A DNA stretch of 64,000 bases from Nocardia iowensis (GCF_019222765.1 NZ_CP078145.1:2108001-2172000); one strand, 5' to 3'; shown: positions 9,143 through 18,505, numbered from the stretch's first letter. Program-made: numbers and translations. Notes: generated by a model not told the origin, from the letters alone.

Positions 9143-9859
9143 TCACGCCTGAATGCGTTTCTGTAGTTGCGCGGCGATCTGTTCGGTCGAGGCGGGGGTG
9201 AGGTGAACTTCCGCGCCCGCCCTGATGAGGTAGCGGCCGTCGCCCTTGACGTCGAACCAGGTGTAGTGGACCGGCGGTGCCGGTGTCTGCTGGTCCAGCC
9301 TGGACTCGATCCGGATATGGCCTTCCGCGCTATGCGGTTTCAGCAGCAGCTTGCGGATGCGTGGCGCGGTCGGCTGTTGCGCGACCACGACCTCCTCGTC
9401 GCGGACGGCCGCTGTCGGCGCCACCCTGGCCGGTTCCCGGCCGGGCGGAGTATCGGGCAGCAGACCGGCGATCCGGGCGCCCAGTTTGCCGCTGTGCCCG
9501 ATGGTGAGGCGCACCCGGCCACCGAAATCCGGGGACGAGCCCGGTTCCTGCACGGCGAGTACGGCCCGGTCGTAGATCGCCGCGGCCAGCAACCGGATCT
9601 CGCTGCCCGCGGTGTGCGCGCCGCCGATCGCGACGATCCTGGTGTGTGGTGCCGCCAGGATGCGCAGGCAGGCGCTCAGGTCGGGGTCGGCGCCGAGCGG
9701 TAGCCGTTCGTCGAGGGTGGCGCGCAGCCGATCGGCCTCGTCCTCGGTGCGCGGCGTTTCCAGAATGCGGAGCGGATACGGGTGCCGATCGAGGTCGGTT
9801 TCGCGCCAGACGTGGGCGAACTCGTCCGGACTTAAGGTCCAACTCACCGCCCGAATCAC
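9143..9859 (-). CDS. EspG-family ESX secretion-associated chaperone, 238 aa
   Basis: The N-terminus SWTLSPDEFAHVWRETDLDR followed by PYPLRI is the EspG pattern; EspG proteins bind the tip of cognate PPE proteins in the cytosol. GTG 9859 is used, and GTG 9847 (VSWTLSPDEF) is equally possible. A longer frame back to 10042 would invade the upstream region of the next operon and lacks family resemblance. The C-terminus (VHYTWFDVKGDGRYLIRA) forms the beta-rich end. It is the first gene of the minus-strand trio, 92 bp before the PE-like gene. Confidence 0.75.
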   Translation of the reverse strand: MIRAVSWTLSPDEFAHVWRETDLDRHPYPLRILETPRTEDEADRLRATLDERLPLGADPDLSACLRILAAPHTRIVAIGGAHTAGSEIRLLAAAIYDRAVLAVQEPGSSPDFGGRVRLTIGHSGKLGARIAGLLPDTPPGREPARVAPTAAVRDEEVVVAQQPTAPRIRKLLLKPHSAEGHIRIESRLDQQTPAPPVHYTWFDVKGDGRYLIRAGAEVHLTPASTEQIAAQLQKRIQA

Positions 9860-9897
9860 ATCCTCACCGAACCCACGGAAACTGCTTCGTAGCTTAA

Positions 9898-9922
9898 CGG
9901 CCGCCGCGGGCGACGGCGGCCG
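9898..9922. promoter_or_regulatory. Perfect inverted repeat between divergent espG and the main operon
   Basis: CGGCCGCCG (9898-9906) and CGGCGGCCG (9914-9922) form a 9-bp dyad with a 7-nt centre, in the 203-bp region between divergently transcribed genes. It could be an operator or a hairpin; the sequence alone does not decide. Confidence 0.4.
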
Positions 9923-10062
9923 CCGCACCGAGCACCTAGGATTGTGGGCTAACGCTGCGGTGAATTCTCGGATATATCCAAACAACCCCTTTAGTTTGCT
10001 GGCCCACCCGTGCCGGAGCGCTGTGCTCCGGACGACGACCAAGGGGTGAATGGGAGTATGCC

Positions 10063-12762
10063 GTGCAGGTGCTTGGACCGTGGACCGATATCGCGACGAT
10101 CGCCGCCGTTGGCGGCGGTAAAGCGCGCGGCTTGCACAGCCTGGGGCAGTGCGGGTTTCGGGTCCCGGACTGGACCGTGCTCGGCACCGATGTCTTCGCG
10201 CGGTTCACCGCCGAAGACGAGCTCGAGCGGGCAGTGATAGAGGTCACAGGGCTGGACGAGCTCGACGCGGCACTCGGAGCAGGTGCTGAATTGCGCGCCC
10301 GGATTCGCGCGACACCGCTGCCGCAGGAGATTCGCGAGTTGATCGTCGACGCCTACGAGCGGCTCGGCGGCGGACCGATCGCGGTGCGCTCGTCCGTCGT
10401 CGCGGAGGACGGGCCGGAGCACTCGTATGCGGGCCAGTTCGATTCCTTCCTGAACGTCAACGGCGTCGACGCGGTGCTGGACCGGGTGCGCGACTGCTGG
10501 GCGTCGGCATTCTCCGAGCGATCGCTCCGCTATGCCTTCGCGAACAAACAGCCGCGGGCGTCCGCGGTCGCCGTTGTGCTGCAACGCCTGATCGTGGCGC
10601 GGGCCAGCGGCGTCATGTTCACCGCGAATCCGATCAGCGGCGCGCGCGACGAACTGGTGATCAGCGCGGTCTACGGGCTCGGTGAGGGCCTGGTGTCCGG
10701 CGCGGTGGATGCGGACTCGGTGGTGGTCGACAAATCCTCCGGCGTGGTGCTGGAAACCGTGGTGGGCGACAAGGACCGCTCGTATGTGGTCGCGGGCGAT
10801 CAGGGCTGTGCCATCAGCGAAATCGATCCGGCGCGGCGGGAACTGCCCGTGCTGATCGACGCCGAGATCGCCGAGGTGGCCGAACTCGGGCGCAAGGTGG
10901 AGGCGGAATTCGATGCGCCGCAAGACGTGGAGTGGGCCATCGATGACGACGGGCTCTGGTTCCTGCAATCGCGGCCGATCACCACGGCGCTCGGTGTCCG
11001 TCCCGGCGCGCTCATTCGTGGCGCGGGCGAGGTCGTTCCGGATGGCGAACAACGAATCTGGGACAACTCCAACATCATCGAGAGCTTCAACGGCCTCACC
11101 TCGCCGCTGACCTACACCACCGCCGCCGACATCTACGGCCGCGTGTACCACGGCTACGCGAAATCTCTGCGGGTACCCGACGAGCAGGTGCGGCAGACCG
11201 AGCAGTGGACTCCGGTGCTGCTCGGCTACTTTCACGGTCGCGTCTACTACAACCTGCTGCACTGGTACCGGATGGTGGGCATCGCGCCGGGCTACCCGCT
11301 GAATCGCAAGGTGCTCGAGGCCGCGCTCGGCGTGGACGAGCCGCTACCCGACGACGTCGCGAAGACATTGCGCCCGTTCACCTTCGACAACCCAGTGCGC
11401 AGGCTGCGGTCACGGTCGGTGACCACGCTGACCTATCTGCGCCGCCTGTTCGGCATCGATGACATCGTCGAACAGTTCATGACCGACTTCTATCGCGTCT
11501 ACGACGAATACGAGGCCATCGACTACACCACGCTGACCGGCGCGCAAGCCTACGCGGCATACCGGAAGGTGGACCGCGACCTGGTCGAGCGCTGGGGCCC
11601 GCTGATGGTGCTCGACGCGATCCTGCTGACCTGCACCGGATTGATGTTCCTGCTGACCAAACTGCTGCTGCCGAAGGCGCCGGAGTGGTTCCTGTACGCG
11701 GTGGTCGGCCCCGGCGCCGATGTCGAATCCGCCGAACCCGCCCGCGCGATGAAGGCACTCGCCGACAAGGTGCGTGCCGACCCCGAACTGACCGCACTGG
11801 TGAATTCGACAGCGCCGGAACAAATCTACCCGGCGCTGGCGGACCGGCCGGACTTCCGCGCCGAGGTCGACGCCTACGTCGATCGTTACGGCTACCGCAG
11901 CCTGGACGAACTCAAGCTGGAAACACCCGACCTGCGCGAAGATCCGGCGAGCCTGTTCGTCATGCTGCGCAGCGCCATGCCGGACGCGCCGCTCGGGCAC
12001 CGTGACGAAGCCGAGGAATATCTCGACGCGCACCTGCACGGATTCCGGCGCCGGATCTATGAACTGCTGCGCGGCAAGGTTTCCCGGTGTGCCGCACACC
12101 GCGAACGGCTGCGGTTCTGCCGGACCAGGGCCTTCGGCATGGTCAAACGGATGATCCGGGTGATGGGTCGCGACCTGGCCGAGCGCGGCGTCATCGACGA
12201 GTTCGCCGATGTCTTCTACCTGACCGTGCAGGAGCTGCGCGGCTGCTACGAAGACGCCGATACCGCCGCGCTGCGCGAGCTCGTCGCGGCGCGAAAGGCA
12301 CAGCGCGCCAAGGACGCCGAGCTGGTGGCTCCGGCCCGGTTCGTCACCACGGGGTCGACGTTCGGCCGCGCCGAACTGGCGAGCCAGGGCTGGGTGCCGA
12401 TCACCGACACCCCGGCCGCCGAGGCGGGGACCGTGCTCGCGGGTACGCCGTCGGCGTCCGGGATCGTCGAGGGGGTGGCCGTCGTCGTGGACGAGCCGCG
12501 CGACGTCGCGGGTGGCATCCTGGTGGCTTACCGGACCGATCCCGGCTGGGTGGCCGCGCTGCCCTCCGCGTCGGCCCTGGTCATCGAGCGCGGCAGCCCG
12601 CTCACCCACGTCGCCATCGTGGCGCGGGAACTCGGGGTGCCGACGGTGGTGCAGGTGAAAGACGTGACCAAACGGGTCCGGACCGGTATGCGGATCCGGG
12701 TCGATGGCACCCATGGGACCGTTACCGTGCTGGCCGAAGGAGATGTCCGCGATGGATCATGA
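10063..12762 (+). CDS. PEP-synthase / rifampicin phosphotransferase-like enzyme, 899 aa
   Basis: The architecture matches dikinase-type phosphotransferases. An N-terminal ATP-grasp PEP/pyruvate-binding domain spans about 1-320 (GGGKARGLHSLGQCGFRVPD; IAVRSSVVAEDG; YAGQFDSFLN). A large middle region (about 330-760) has no classic motif. The C-terminal swivelling domain carries the phospho-acceptor His in GSPLTHVAIVARELGVPTVV (His about 849). This order equals rifampicin phosphotransferase, which moves the beta-phosphate of ATP to a substrate via His; the PEP-synthase TIM barrel is absent. Substrate is unknown. As first gene of the eight-gene operon, it more likely phosphorylates a pathway intermediate than a drug. 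Its end overlaps the next gene by 11 nt. Confidence 0.85.
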   Translation: MQVLGPWTDIATIAAVGGGKARGLHSLGQCGFRVPDWTVLGTDVFARFTAEDELERAVIEVTGLDELDAALGAGAELRARIRATPLPQEIRELIVDAYERLGGGPIAVRSSVVAEDGPEHSYAGQFDSFLNVNGVDAVLDRVRDCWASAFSERSLRYAFANKQPRASAVAVVLQRLIVARASGVMFTANPISGARDELVISAVYGLGEGLVSGAVDADSVVVDKSSGVVLETVVGDKDRSYVVAGDQGCAISEIDPARRELPVLIDAEIAEVAELGRKVEAEFDAPQDVEWAIDDDGLWFLQSRPITTALGVRPGALIRGAGEVVPDGEQRIWDNSNIIESFNGLTSPLTYTTAADIYGRVYHGYAKSLRVPDEQVRQTEQWTPVLLGYFHGRVYYNLLHWYRMVGIAPGYPLNRKVLEAALGVDEPLPDDVAKTLRPFTFDNPVRRLRSRSVTTLTYLRRLFGIDDIVEQFMTDFYRVYDEYEAIDYTTLTGAQAYAAYRKVDRDLVERWGPLMVLDAILLTCTGLMFLLTKLLLPKAPEWFLYAVVGPGADVESAEPARAMKALADKVRADPELTALVNSTAPEQIYPALADRPDFRAEVDAYVDRYGYRSLDELKLETPDLREDPASLFVMLRSAMPDAPLGHRDEAEEYLDAHLHGFRRRIYELLRGKVSRCAAHRERLRFCRTRAFGMVKRMIRVMGRDLAERGVIDEFADVFYLTVQELRGCYEDADTAALRELVAARKAQRAKDAELVAPARFVTTGSTFGRAELASQGWVPITDTPAAEAGTVLAGTPSASGIVEGVAVVVDEPRDVAGGILVAYRTDPGWVAALPSASALVIERGSPLTHVAIVARELGVPTVVQVKDVTKRVRTGMRIRVDGTHGTVTVLAEGDVRDGS

Positions 12763-15700
12763 CAAAGACGTTGCGGCCGTCCGGGATTGGCTAGCCGGCC
12801 GGGCCGGACAGGCCGGGATCCACTTGGCCGACGAGGCCGACGGCTGGGAGTACCGGAGCTACGCCGAACTGGCCGAGCAGACCTGGTCCATCGCCGCACT
12901 GATGCGGCAGCACGGGATGGGCAGCGGCGACGGCGCCTGCGTCATCATGCCGACCGGCTTCCCCTGCGTCGCCGCGTTCTACGCGGTATGGGCGTGCGGC
13001 GGAGTGTTCACGCCGGTCGCACCGCCGATGTTCGGTGACCTGGACCAGATCATCGCCCACATCGCCGCGATCCTGACCCAGGCGAATCCCCGGCTGGTGG
13101 TCACCTCGACCGAATTCGAGCAGTTGGTGCGGCAGGCGGCGACGGCGGCCGGACGCACCGACGAACCACTGGTGATCGACCCGGCGACGCTGAACCCGTG
13201 CCCGCCCGCCGAGCGAGTATTCGGTGCGCCCGACGAATGCGCGCTGCTGCAATTCACCTCCGGGTCCACCGCCGCCCCGCGCGGCGTGCGGGTGAGCTGG
13301 CACAACCTGGCGAACAACATCGCGATGATCTCCGCGCTGGTCGAGTGGCGCCGCGGCGAGGCGATGGTCTCCTGGCTGCCGCTCTATCACGACATGGGTC
13401 TGGTCGGTGCGTTCCTCACCACCGTCACCAACCAGGGCGATCTGTACCTCATGCGCCCGGACCAGTTCGTCCGCGAACCCGTGCGCTGGCTGCGGGCGAT
13501 GGCGCACGCTCAGCACTCCCCGTCGCCATCGTTCGCGCTCGGCTATGTGGCGCACCGGGTTTCGCCCGAGGAGATCGCCGACCTCGACCTGTCCGGTTGG
13601 CGCACGCTCGCCGTCGGATCCGAGCCCGTGGAGGTGGCCGATCTCCAGTCGTTCGCGAAACTCACCGGCCCGCGCGGATTTTCGATGGACGCCTACACGC
13701 TGGCCTACGGGTTGGCGGAGGCGACGCTGATGGTGACCTCCTCGGCGCGGCACCGACCCATCACCGCCTTGCGCCTCGACACCGCGACGCTGCGGTTCGG
13801 CGAACCCGTCACGGTCCTCGAAGAGCAGTTGCTCGATGACACCCACCGCGTCGACGGCGCGGGATGGATCACCGGGCTCGGCTATTCGACTCCGGAATCG
13901 ACCGTCACGGTGGTCGATGAAGAGGGGCGGGTGCTGCCGGACGGCACGCTCGGCGAGATGGTGGTGGTCGGGGACTCGGTGGCGCTTGGCTATTCCGACG
14001 AGTCCGATACCGCGTCTACCCGGATCGTCGACGGCGCGCTGTACTCCGGTGACGCCGGATTCCAGCATCGCGGTGAGGTTTTCGTGCTCGGCCGGATGGG
14101 CTCGAGCCTGAAGGTGCGCGGCCGGTCGGTGTTCATGGAGGACATCGAATCGCGCGTTGCCCAGGAAACCGGGCTCACCAAGGGCAAACTCGCCGCTGTG
14201 GCGATCACCGAACCGGGCGAGCAGGGGATCGCGCTGTTCGCCGAATCCAAGCCGGGCGATTGGATTTCCGAGGCGCGCAAGATTATTCGCAGTGAACTGG
14301 GGCCCGCGCAGACGGTCACCATCGTCACCGGCCCACGCGGCATCATCCGGCGTACCTCCAGCGGTAAGCCACGCAGGCGGCACATGTGGGAGCAGTTCCG
14401 CAGCGGTGCGCTGGCGGATGCGGTCGTCCACGAACCTCCCGGTCTCTCCGGCGAGAGCCCGAATCGAGTCGTTGCCGACGGGCCCGAACCGACACTGGCG
14501 GCCGAACGGGTGCGCCAGCTGCTCGACCGCGCACTGGAAAGCGTGGCGGTGCCCGCGAATTCGACCGTGTTGTTCGAGGGATCGCTGGCCGAGGGATTCG
14601 GCAACGAGGGGTCCGACGTGGACTTCCTCGTGCTCGCGCCCGGCGACGAGGAACTGCCGACGTTGCCGACGGTGCTGTTCATCGACGGCCGCCGGGTGGA
14701 GGTGCGCACCCGCTCCGAGGCGCAGCTGCGACGGCAGCTCGAACAGGTGGCGAACGCCGCGCAGGTGTCGGAGCTGGAGGAAGACCTGCTCAACCGGTGT
14801 CAGCGATTCCTGCGGGCGACGGTGGTCCGCCGCGGCGGACCCGACGTCGATGCCTTGCGTGCGCTGCTGCCGCACAGCACGTTTACGACACTGATCGCCG
14901 ACTGGTGGTTCGCCAGGGCGGTGCATGCGCTGCGGTACGCCGGCGCACTGCGCGCGCTGCGGGCGCGCGACGAAGCGATCGGCTGGGCCCGCGACGGCTT
15001 GCTCCAGGCCATGAAGGGCTGGGCCGCGCGCCGCGGCGAAAGCTATCTGGAGACCAAATGGCTGCCGCAGCAGCTGGATCGGATCGGCGGCGACGAACTC
15101 ATCGATCGCTACCGCGACCTCAGCGATCCCGGCGCATGGGCGGGCGACGATACGACGCGGACCCACGGTGACGCGCTACCGGGTGTGCTCGGCGACGCGC
15201 AGGCGCGGGCACTGTCCGAGCAGGCGACCTGGGCGCAGCTGCTCGAACTCGCCCAGGCGCTTGGGGTCGCGGACGTCGTCGACGATCCCGACCAGCTCCT
15301 GTTCGCCAGGGTGCCCGAGGTGACGACTTGGACGATCGGCAAGCGAGTGCACGTCATCCGTGGTGACAGCGAGGTGTTCGCGCTGTCGGACAGCGGTGCT
15401 CGCGCCTGGCGCTCGGTGGTGTTCCGTCATTCGCTCGCCGCAGTGCTCGCCCGGCAGCCGCATGACATCACCGCCGAACTGGCGGAGTTCCTTCGGCTCG
15501 GCTTCGTCGGATTGCAGTGGCGGCGTGGCGAAGTGCTTACACCCGCGCTCGCCATGTGCAAACCAGTGCGGCCATACACCCCGGTGGCGTCCGCACTGGC
15601 GCCCGCTCTCGGCGTGTCCGGTGCGGCGCGCGAGGAGGCGATCGCGACATTGTCGCCACTGCCCGCCCGCCGTTTCACCGAGTGCGCGCTGAACCTGGTG

Positions 15701-16234
15701 TGGTCGAACATCGTGCTGGAGAACGCCCGCGAGGACCTGGCGGGTGCCGTCAAGGACGGGCAGGGGGCAGTCGCCGATATCGCGGCGCACCGGATGATCG
15801 CCATGGGCGTGCGGGTGGTGTTGTCCGCCTTTGGTATTCACCCGCTACCGGCCGATGTCGCTCCGATAGTGACCTTGCGCCGCATCCTGCCACCGCACGC
15901 CCAGCACCGTGCCGACCTGCTCGCGCGGCTGGAAACCGCTGGGCGGGTGCGGTTCTCGGAGACCAGCGCGACCGGCGGTGACCCGCTGGCAGGTGTCGCG
16001 ATCCTCGACGATTTCGTGACGCTGGTGCGCTCCGTCGCCGCGGACCCGGACGTGACCGGGTTCCCGGCTTCGTTCGACTCACGCGAACAGTGGCGGCGCA
16101 CCCTGGCCATCGGCTACGACTGGCTGCGCGTCGCAGGCTATCTCGACACCGACCTGCCTCTGGACGAGGCCCGAGACCTGCTGGCCTCCGGCGGGCAGCA
16201 ACCACATCTGCGCGACGAAGGGATCCGGTCATGA
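12752..16234 (+). CDS. Fatty acyl-AMP ligase fused to a nucleotidyltransferase domain, 1160 aa
   Basis: ATG 12752 is chosen for CGAAGGAGA 9 nt upstream. Residues 1 to about 560 form an acyl-adenylating enzyme of FAAL type: FTSGSTAAPRGV (ATP loop), SWLPLYHDMGLVG, YGLAEATLMV, and a C-terminal subdomain with RRTSSGKPRRR carrying the catalytic Lys. Residues about 590-700 are a polymerase-beta-like nucleotidyltransferase: FEGSLAEGFGNEGSDVDFLV gives the GS and DxD metal motif, with a third acid likely in RRVEVRT. The remaining ~450 residues are helical and unrecognised. FAALs load fatty acids as AMP esters onto an ACP, and an ACP gene follows immediately. The NTase fusion is unusual; what it nucleotidylates is unknown. 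Confidence 0.85.
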   Translation: MDHDKDVAAVRDWLAGRAGQAGIHLADEADGWEYRSYAELAEQTWSIAALMRQHGMGSGDGACVIMPTGFPCVAAFYAVWACGGVFTPVAPPMFGDLDQIIAHIAAILTQANPRLVVTSTEFEQLVRQAATAAGRTDEPLVIDPATLNPCPPAERVFGAPDECALLQFTSGSTAAPRGVRVSWHNLANNIAMISALVEWRRGEAMVSWLPLYHDMGLVGAFLTTVTNQGDLYLMRPDQFVREPVRWLRAMAHAQHSPSPSFALGYVAHRVSPEEIADLDLSGWRTLAVGSEPVEVADLQSFAKLTGPRGFSMDAYTLAYGLAEATLMVTSSARHRPITALRLDTATLRFGEPVTVLEEQLLDDTHRVDGAGWITGLGYSTPESTVTVVDEEGRVLPDGTLGEMVVVGDSVALGYSDESDTASTRIVDGALYSGDAGFQHRGEVFVLGRMGSSLKVRGRSVFMEDIESRVAQETGLTKGKLAAVAITEPGEQGIALFAESKPGDWISEARKIIRSELGPAQTVTIVTGPRGIIRRTSSGKPRRRHMWEQFRSGALADAVVHEPPGLSGESPNRVVADGPEPTLAAERVRQLLDRALESVAVPANSTVLFEGSLAEGFGNEGSDVDFLVLAPGDEELPTLPTVLFIDGRRVEVRTRSEAQLRRQLEQVANAAQVSELEEDLLNRCQRFLRATVVRRGGPDVDALRALLPHSTFTTLIADWWFARAVHALRYAGALRALRARDEAIGWARDGLLQAMKGWAARRGESYLETKWLPQQLDRIGGDELIDRYRDLSDPGAWAGDDTTRTHGDALPGVLGDAQARALSEQATWAQLLELAQALGVADVVDDPDQLLFARVPEVTTWTIGKRVHVIRGDSEVFALSDSGARAWRSVVFRHSLAAVLARQPHDITAELAEFLRLGFVGLQWRRGEVLTPALAMCKPVRPYTPVASALAPALGVSGAAREEAIATLSPLPARRFTECALNLVWSNIVLENAREDLAGAVKDGQGAVADIAAHRMIAMGVRVVLSAFGIHPLPADVAPIVTLRRILPPHAQHRADLLARLETAGRVRFSETSATGGDPLAGVAILDDFVTLVRSVAADPDVTGFPASFDSREQWRRTLAIGYDWLRVAGYLDTDLPLDEARDLLASGGQQPHLRDEGIRS

Positions 16235-16500
16235 CCGCTGTAACCGACGCCGCCGTGGCCGAGCGGGTGCGCACCCTGGTCAACGCCATGGCGCCGAACC
16301 CGCAGGCAACAACCGACGATGGTCAACGGCTCATCGAGGACCTGGGCTTCGACTCGTTGCGGTTGATGGAGCTCACCGTCGTATTGGAGCGGGCGTTCGA
16401 CCTGCCGCGCTACAAGCCGGAGCAACTCGTCGGTGTGCGACGGGTCGGTGAGGTCATCGGTTTGATTTCGGGTTCCCTAGCCGAGGGAGGCCGGTCATGA
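16231..16500 (+). CDS. Acyl carrier protein, 89 aa
   Basis: A small acidic four-helix carrier with the phosphopantetheine attachment motif GFDSLRLMEL (Ser about 41). It would receive the acyl group from the FAAL domain encoded just upstream and present it to the AfsA-like and reductase proteins. The ATG overlaps the upstream TGA (ATGA), and its own stop overlaps the next start in the same way, so expression is translationally coupled on both sides. Length is normal for a free-standing ACP. Confidence 0.92.
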   Translation: MTAVTDAAVAERVRTLVNAMAPNPQATTDDGQRLIEDLGFDSLRLMELTVVLERAFDLPRYKPEQLVGVRRVGEVIGLISGSLAEGGRS

Positions 16501-17588
16501 GTGGGCGCGACACCGTGTTGGTCACCGGTGCGACAGGGCTGGTCGGCGCGGAAGTGGTGGCCCGCCTGGCCGCCGCCAGCCGACCGGTCGCCGCTGTGCT
16601 GCACAGCAATTCGCGCATCGTTCGCAATGACGGCACCGTCCTTGGTGCGGGCAGTCAGGTCGCCGGTGACATTCGGAGCCCGGGATTCGGGCTGTCCGAG
16701 CGTGATCGCGTTGACCTGTCCGAACGCGTCGGCATGATCGTGCACTGCGCGGCCACCACGGCGTTCGATGCCACGGCGACGGACTACGAAGAACTCAATG
16801 TGCGCGGCACCGCCAACGCCATCGCGCTCGCGCAGGCGTGGGATGTGCCGCTCGTGCACGTCAGCACGGCCTACGTGTGCGGACGGCGCGGCGGCACCAT
16901 CACCGAGGAAGAACTCGAAGCGGGCCAGACCTTCGGAAACGGCTACGAGGAGAGCAAGTTCCGCGCCGAACAGCTGGTGCGCGCGGCCGGGGAACAGGGC
17001 CTGCGCTGGGCTATCGTGCGACCGGGCATTGTGACCGGCGCGACCGGAACCGGCGTGATCCGCGAGTACAAGAACCTCTACACCGTCGTCAAACTGATGG
17101 TCGAGGGCAAGTTGCGGTCGCTGCCCGGACGATACGACGCGACCCTCTCACTGGCGCCGGTCGATCATGTCGCCGACGTGATCGCCGCGGCCGTACTGGA
17201 TTTCGACTCGGCGCATCATCGCACCTTCCACGCGGTCGGCCAGGACACGCTGTCGTTGCGCGAGGTGTCGGATGTCCTCGCCGAATATCCGTCCTTCGAG
17301 GTCGCGACCTTCGTGCCAGCGGCGACCTTCGACATCAACGATCTCGACGCCATCGAGCGGGAGTACTACCTGCGCATCGGCTCGCTCTACACCAGTTACT
17401 TCGAGCGCCGTCTGGTCTTCGGCACGGTGAATGTCGAAGTGCTGCTCGGTAAACCGTCTCCCTCGACCGGCAAGGAGTATCTGCGGGTGCTGCTGGACTA
17501 CTGTCTCGAATCCGGCTATCTCGGCGTGCCGCTGCCGTCGATCGAAGAAGTGCTGGCAGGCAATGACTTCGGCGGGGTGGACCGATGA
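16497..17588 (+). CDS. Thioester-reductase-like extended SDR, 363 aa
   Basis: Extended Rossmann protein with the NAD(P) motif VTGATGLVGAEVVARL near the N-terminus, the Ser of HVSTAYVCG, and YEESK as catalytic Tyr-x3-Lys. These features and WAIVRPGIVTG resemble the reductase domain that releases acyl-thioesters from carrier proteins (NAD-binding-4/male-sterility type). In context it may reduce an ACP-bound acyl group to an aldehyde or alcohol, or reduce a keto group; sequence does not decide. ATGA overlaps join it to the ACP and to the NDK-like gene. Confidence 0.8.
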   Translation: MSGRDTVLVTGATGLVGAEVVARLAAASRPVAAVLHSNSRIVRNDGTVLGAGSQVAGDIRSPGFGLSERDRVDLSERVGMIVHCAATTAFDATATDYEELNVRGTANAIALAQAWDVPLVHVSTAYVCGRRGGTITEEELEAGQTFGNGYEESKFRAEQLVRAAGEQGLRWAIVRPGIVTGATGTGVIREYKNLYTVVKLMVEGKLRSLPGRYDATLSLAPVDHVADVIAAAVLDFDSAHHRTFHAVGQDTLSLREVSDVLAEYPSFEVATFVPAATFDINDLDAIEREYYLRIGSLYTSYFERRLVFGTVNVEVLLGKPSPSTGKEYLRVLLDYCLESGYLGVPLPSIEEVLAGNDFGGVDR

Positions 17589-18505
17589 CCCCGCCGCTGC
17601 GTGAGCTGCTCGCCGCGCTGACGCCGCAGCCGGAGAAGGTGACGGCCTATGTCGACGACACCTACGTACAGGAGACTGTCGAGCATCTCGACCGCCTCGG
17701 TGTCGACGCCGCGAAGTTCGCCAGGGAGCACTCGCTGCTGCTGCTCAAACCGGATGCCATCGTCGCCAGATCGGTCGAGCCGACGCTGAAATGGCTGGCG
17801 GACAATAACTTCCGGGTCGTGTCCGCCTTCCGGGTCGCGGTCGATCGGCATTTCGCCCGCGCGCTGTGGTATTTCGCCTGGAATATCGCCTCGCCCGAAC
17901 GTAGGCGGCTGGCCGACCTGCTGGTGGGCATCTCGGACGTGTTGGTGCTTGTGGTCCGCGGGGTAGACGCGGAACTGCCGGTCCCGGTGCGGCTCACCGA
18001 GGCCAAGGGCGCGACCGACCCGCGCAAACGCAAGCCCGGCGAGCTGCGCTACCTGCTCGGCCGCCACAACTATCTGCTGAATCTGGTGCATTCGCCCGAC
18101 GATCCCGCCGATGTGCTGCGGGAGCTCGCCATCCATCTGGACGAGCGAAGCCGGGCGACGGTGGTCGCACAGGCGGGCACGGGCGACGATCGCTCCGCCG
18201 ACGCCCTGGTGATCGCGGACGACCTTTACGCGCAGGCACCCGCTCGCAGCTTCGACCGCGCCACCGCGGTCGAAACGATCCTGCGCGACCTCGAGCGGAC
18301 CGGTTCGACGGCCCCACCCGGTTTCGACCCGCAGGACGACGCGGAGTGCGCGCGCCTGCTGTATTCCGCGTGGGCCGACGGCCGGGAACTCGATCCCTGG
18401 TCGGTCATCGTGCTCGGGTCCTATGTACTCCCGATGCGGGTCGGCACGCAGCCGCAAACGCTGCGACCGGTAACCGCGCAAGACTGGCTGGAGGAACGAC
18501 CGTGA
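17585..18505 (+). CDS. Divergent nucleoside-diphosphate-kinase-like protein, 306 aa
   Basis: Residues about 48-185 follow the NDK fold. LLLLKPDAIV retains the nucleotide-binding Lys (Lys55), and LLNLVHSPDDPADVLREL matches [16 protein letters not shown] of the authentic NDK at the left window edge, keeping the phospho-His (His169). The protein is twice the usual NDK length. It has an N-terminal extension, an insertion around TEAKGATDPRKRKPGE, and a unique C-terminal ~120 residues. It may act as a phosphotransferase on a non-nucleotide or nucleotide-activated intermediate; that is inference. Coupled by ATGA upstream and GTGA downstream. Confidence 0.75.
   Translation: MTPPLRELLAALTPQPEKVTAYVDDTYVQETVEHLDRLGVDAAKFAREHSLLLLKPDAIVARSVEPTLKWLADNNFRVVSAFRVAVDRHFARALWYFAWNIASPERRRLADLLVGISDVLVLVVRGVDAELPVPVRLTEAKGATDPRKRKPGELRYLLGRHNYLLNLVHSPDDPADVLRELAIHLDERSRATVVAQAGTGDDRSADALVIADDLYAQAPARSFDRATAVETILRDLERTGSTAPPGFDPQDDAECARLLYSAWADGRELDPWSVIVLGSYVLPMRVGTQPQTLRPVTAQDWLEERP

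Noticed and set aside
9860..10042. N-terminal extension of the EspG gene to 10042
   Set aside because: The added 61 residues are basic and unlike EspG, and the frame would cover the divergent promoter region.
10063..12762. Calling the first operon gene pyruvate phosphate dikinase or PEP synthase
   Set aside because: The TIM-barrel PEP domain that should follow the phospho-His domain is missing; the chain ends right after the His domain.
12791..15166. 791-codon minus-strand frame opposite the FAAL fusion gene
   Set aside because: Shadow of the real plus-strand gene; no family motif and low-complexity composition.
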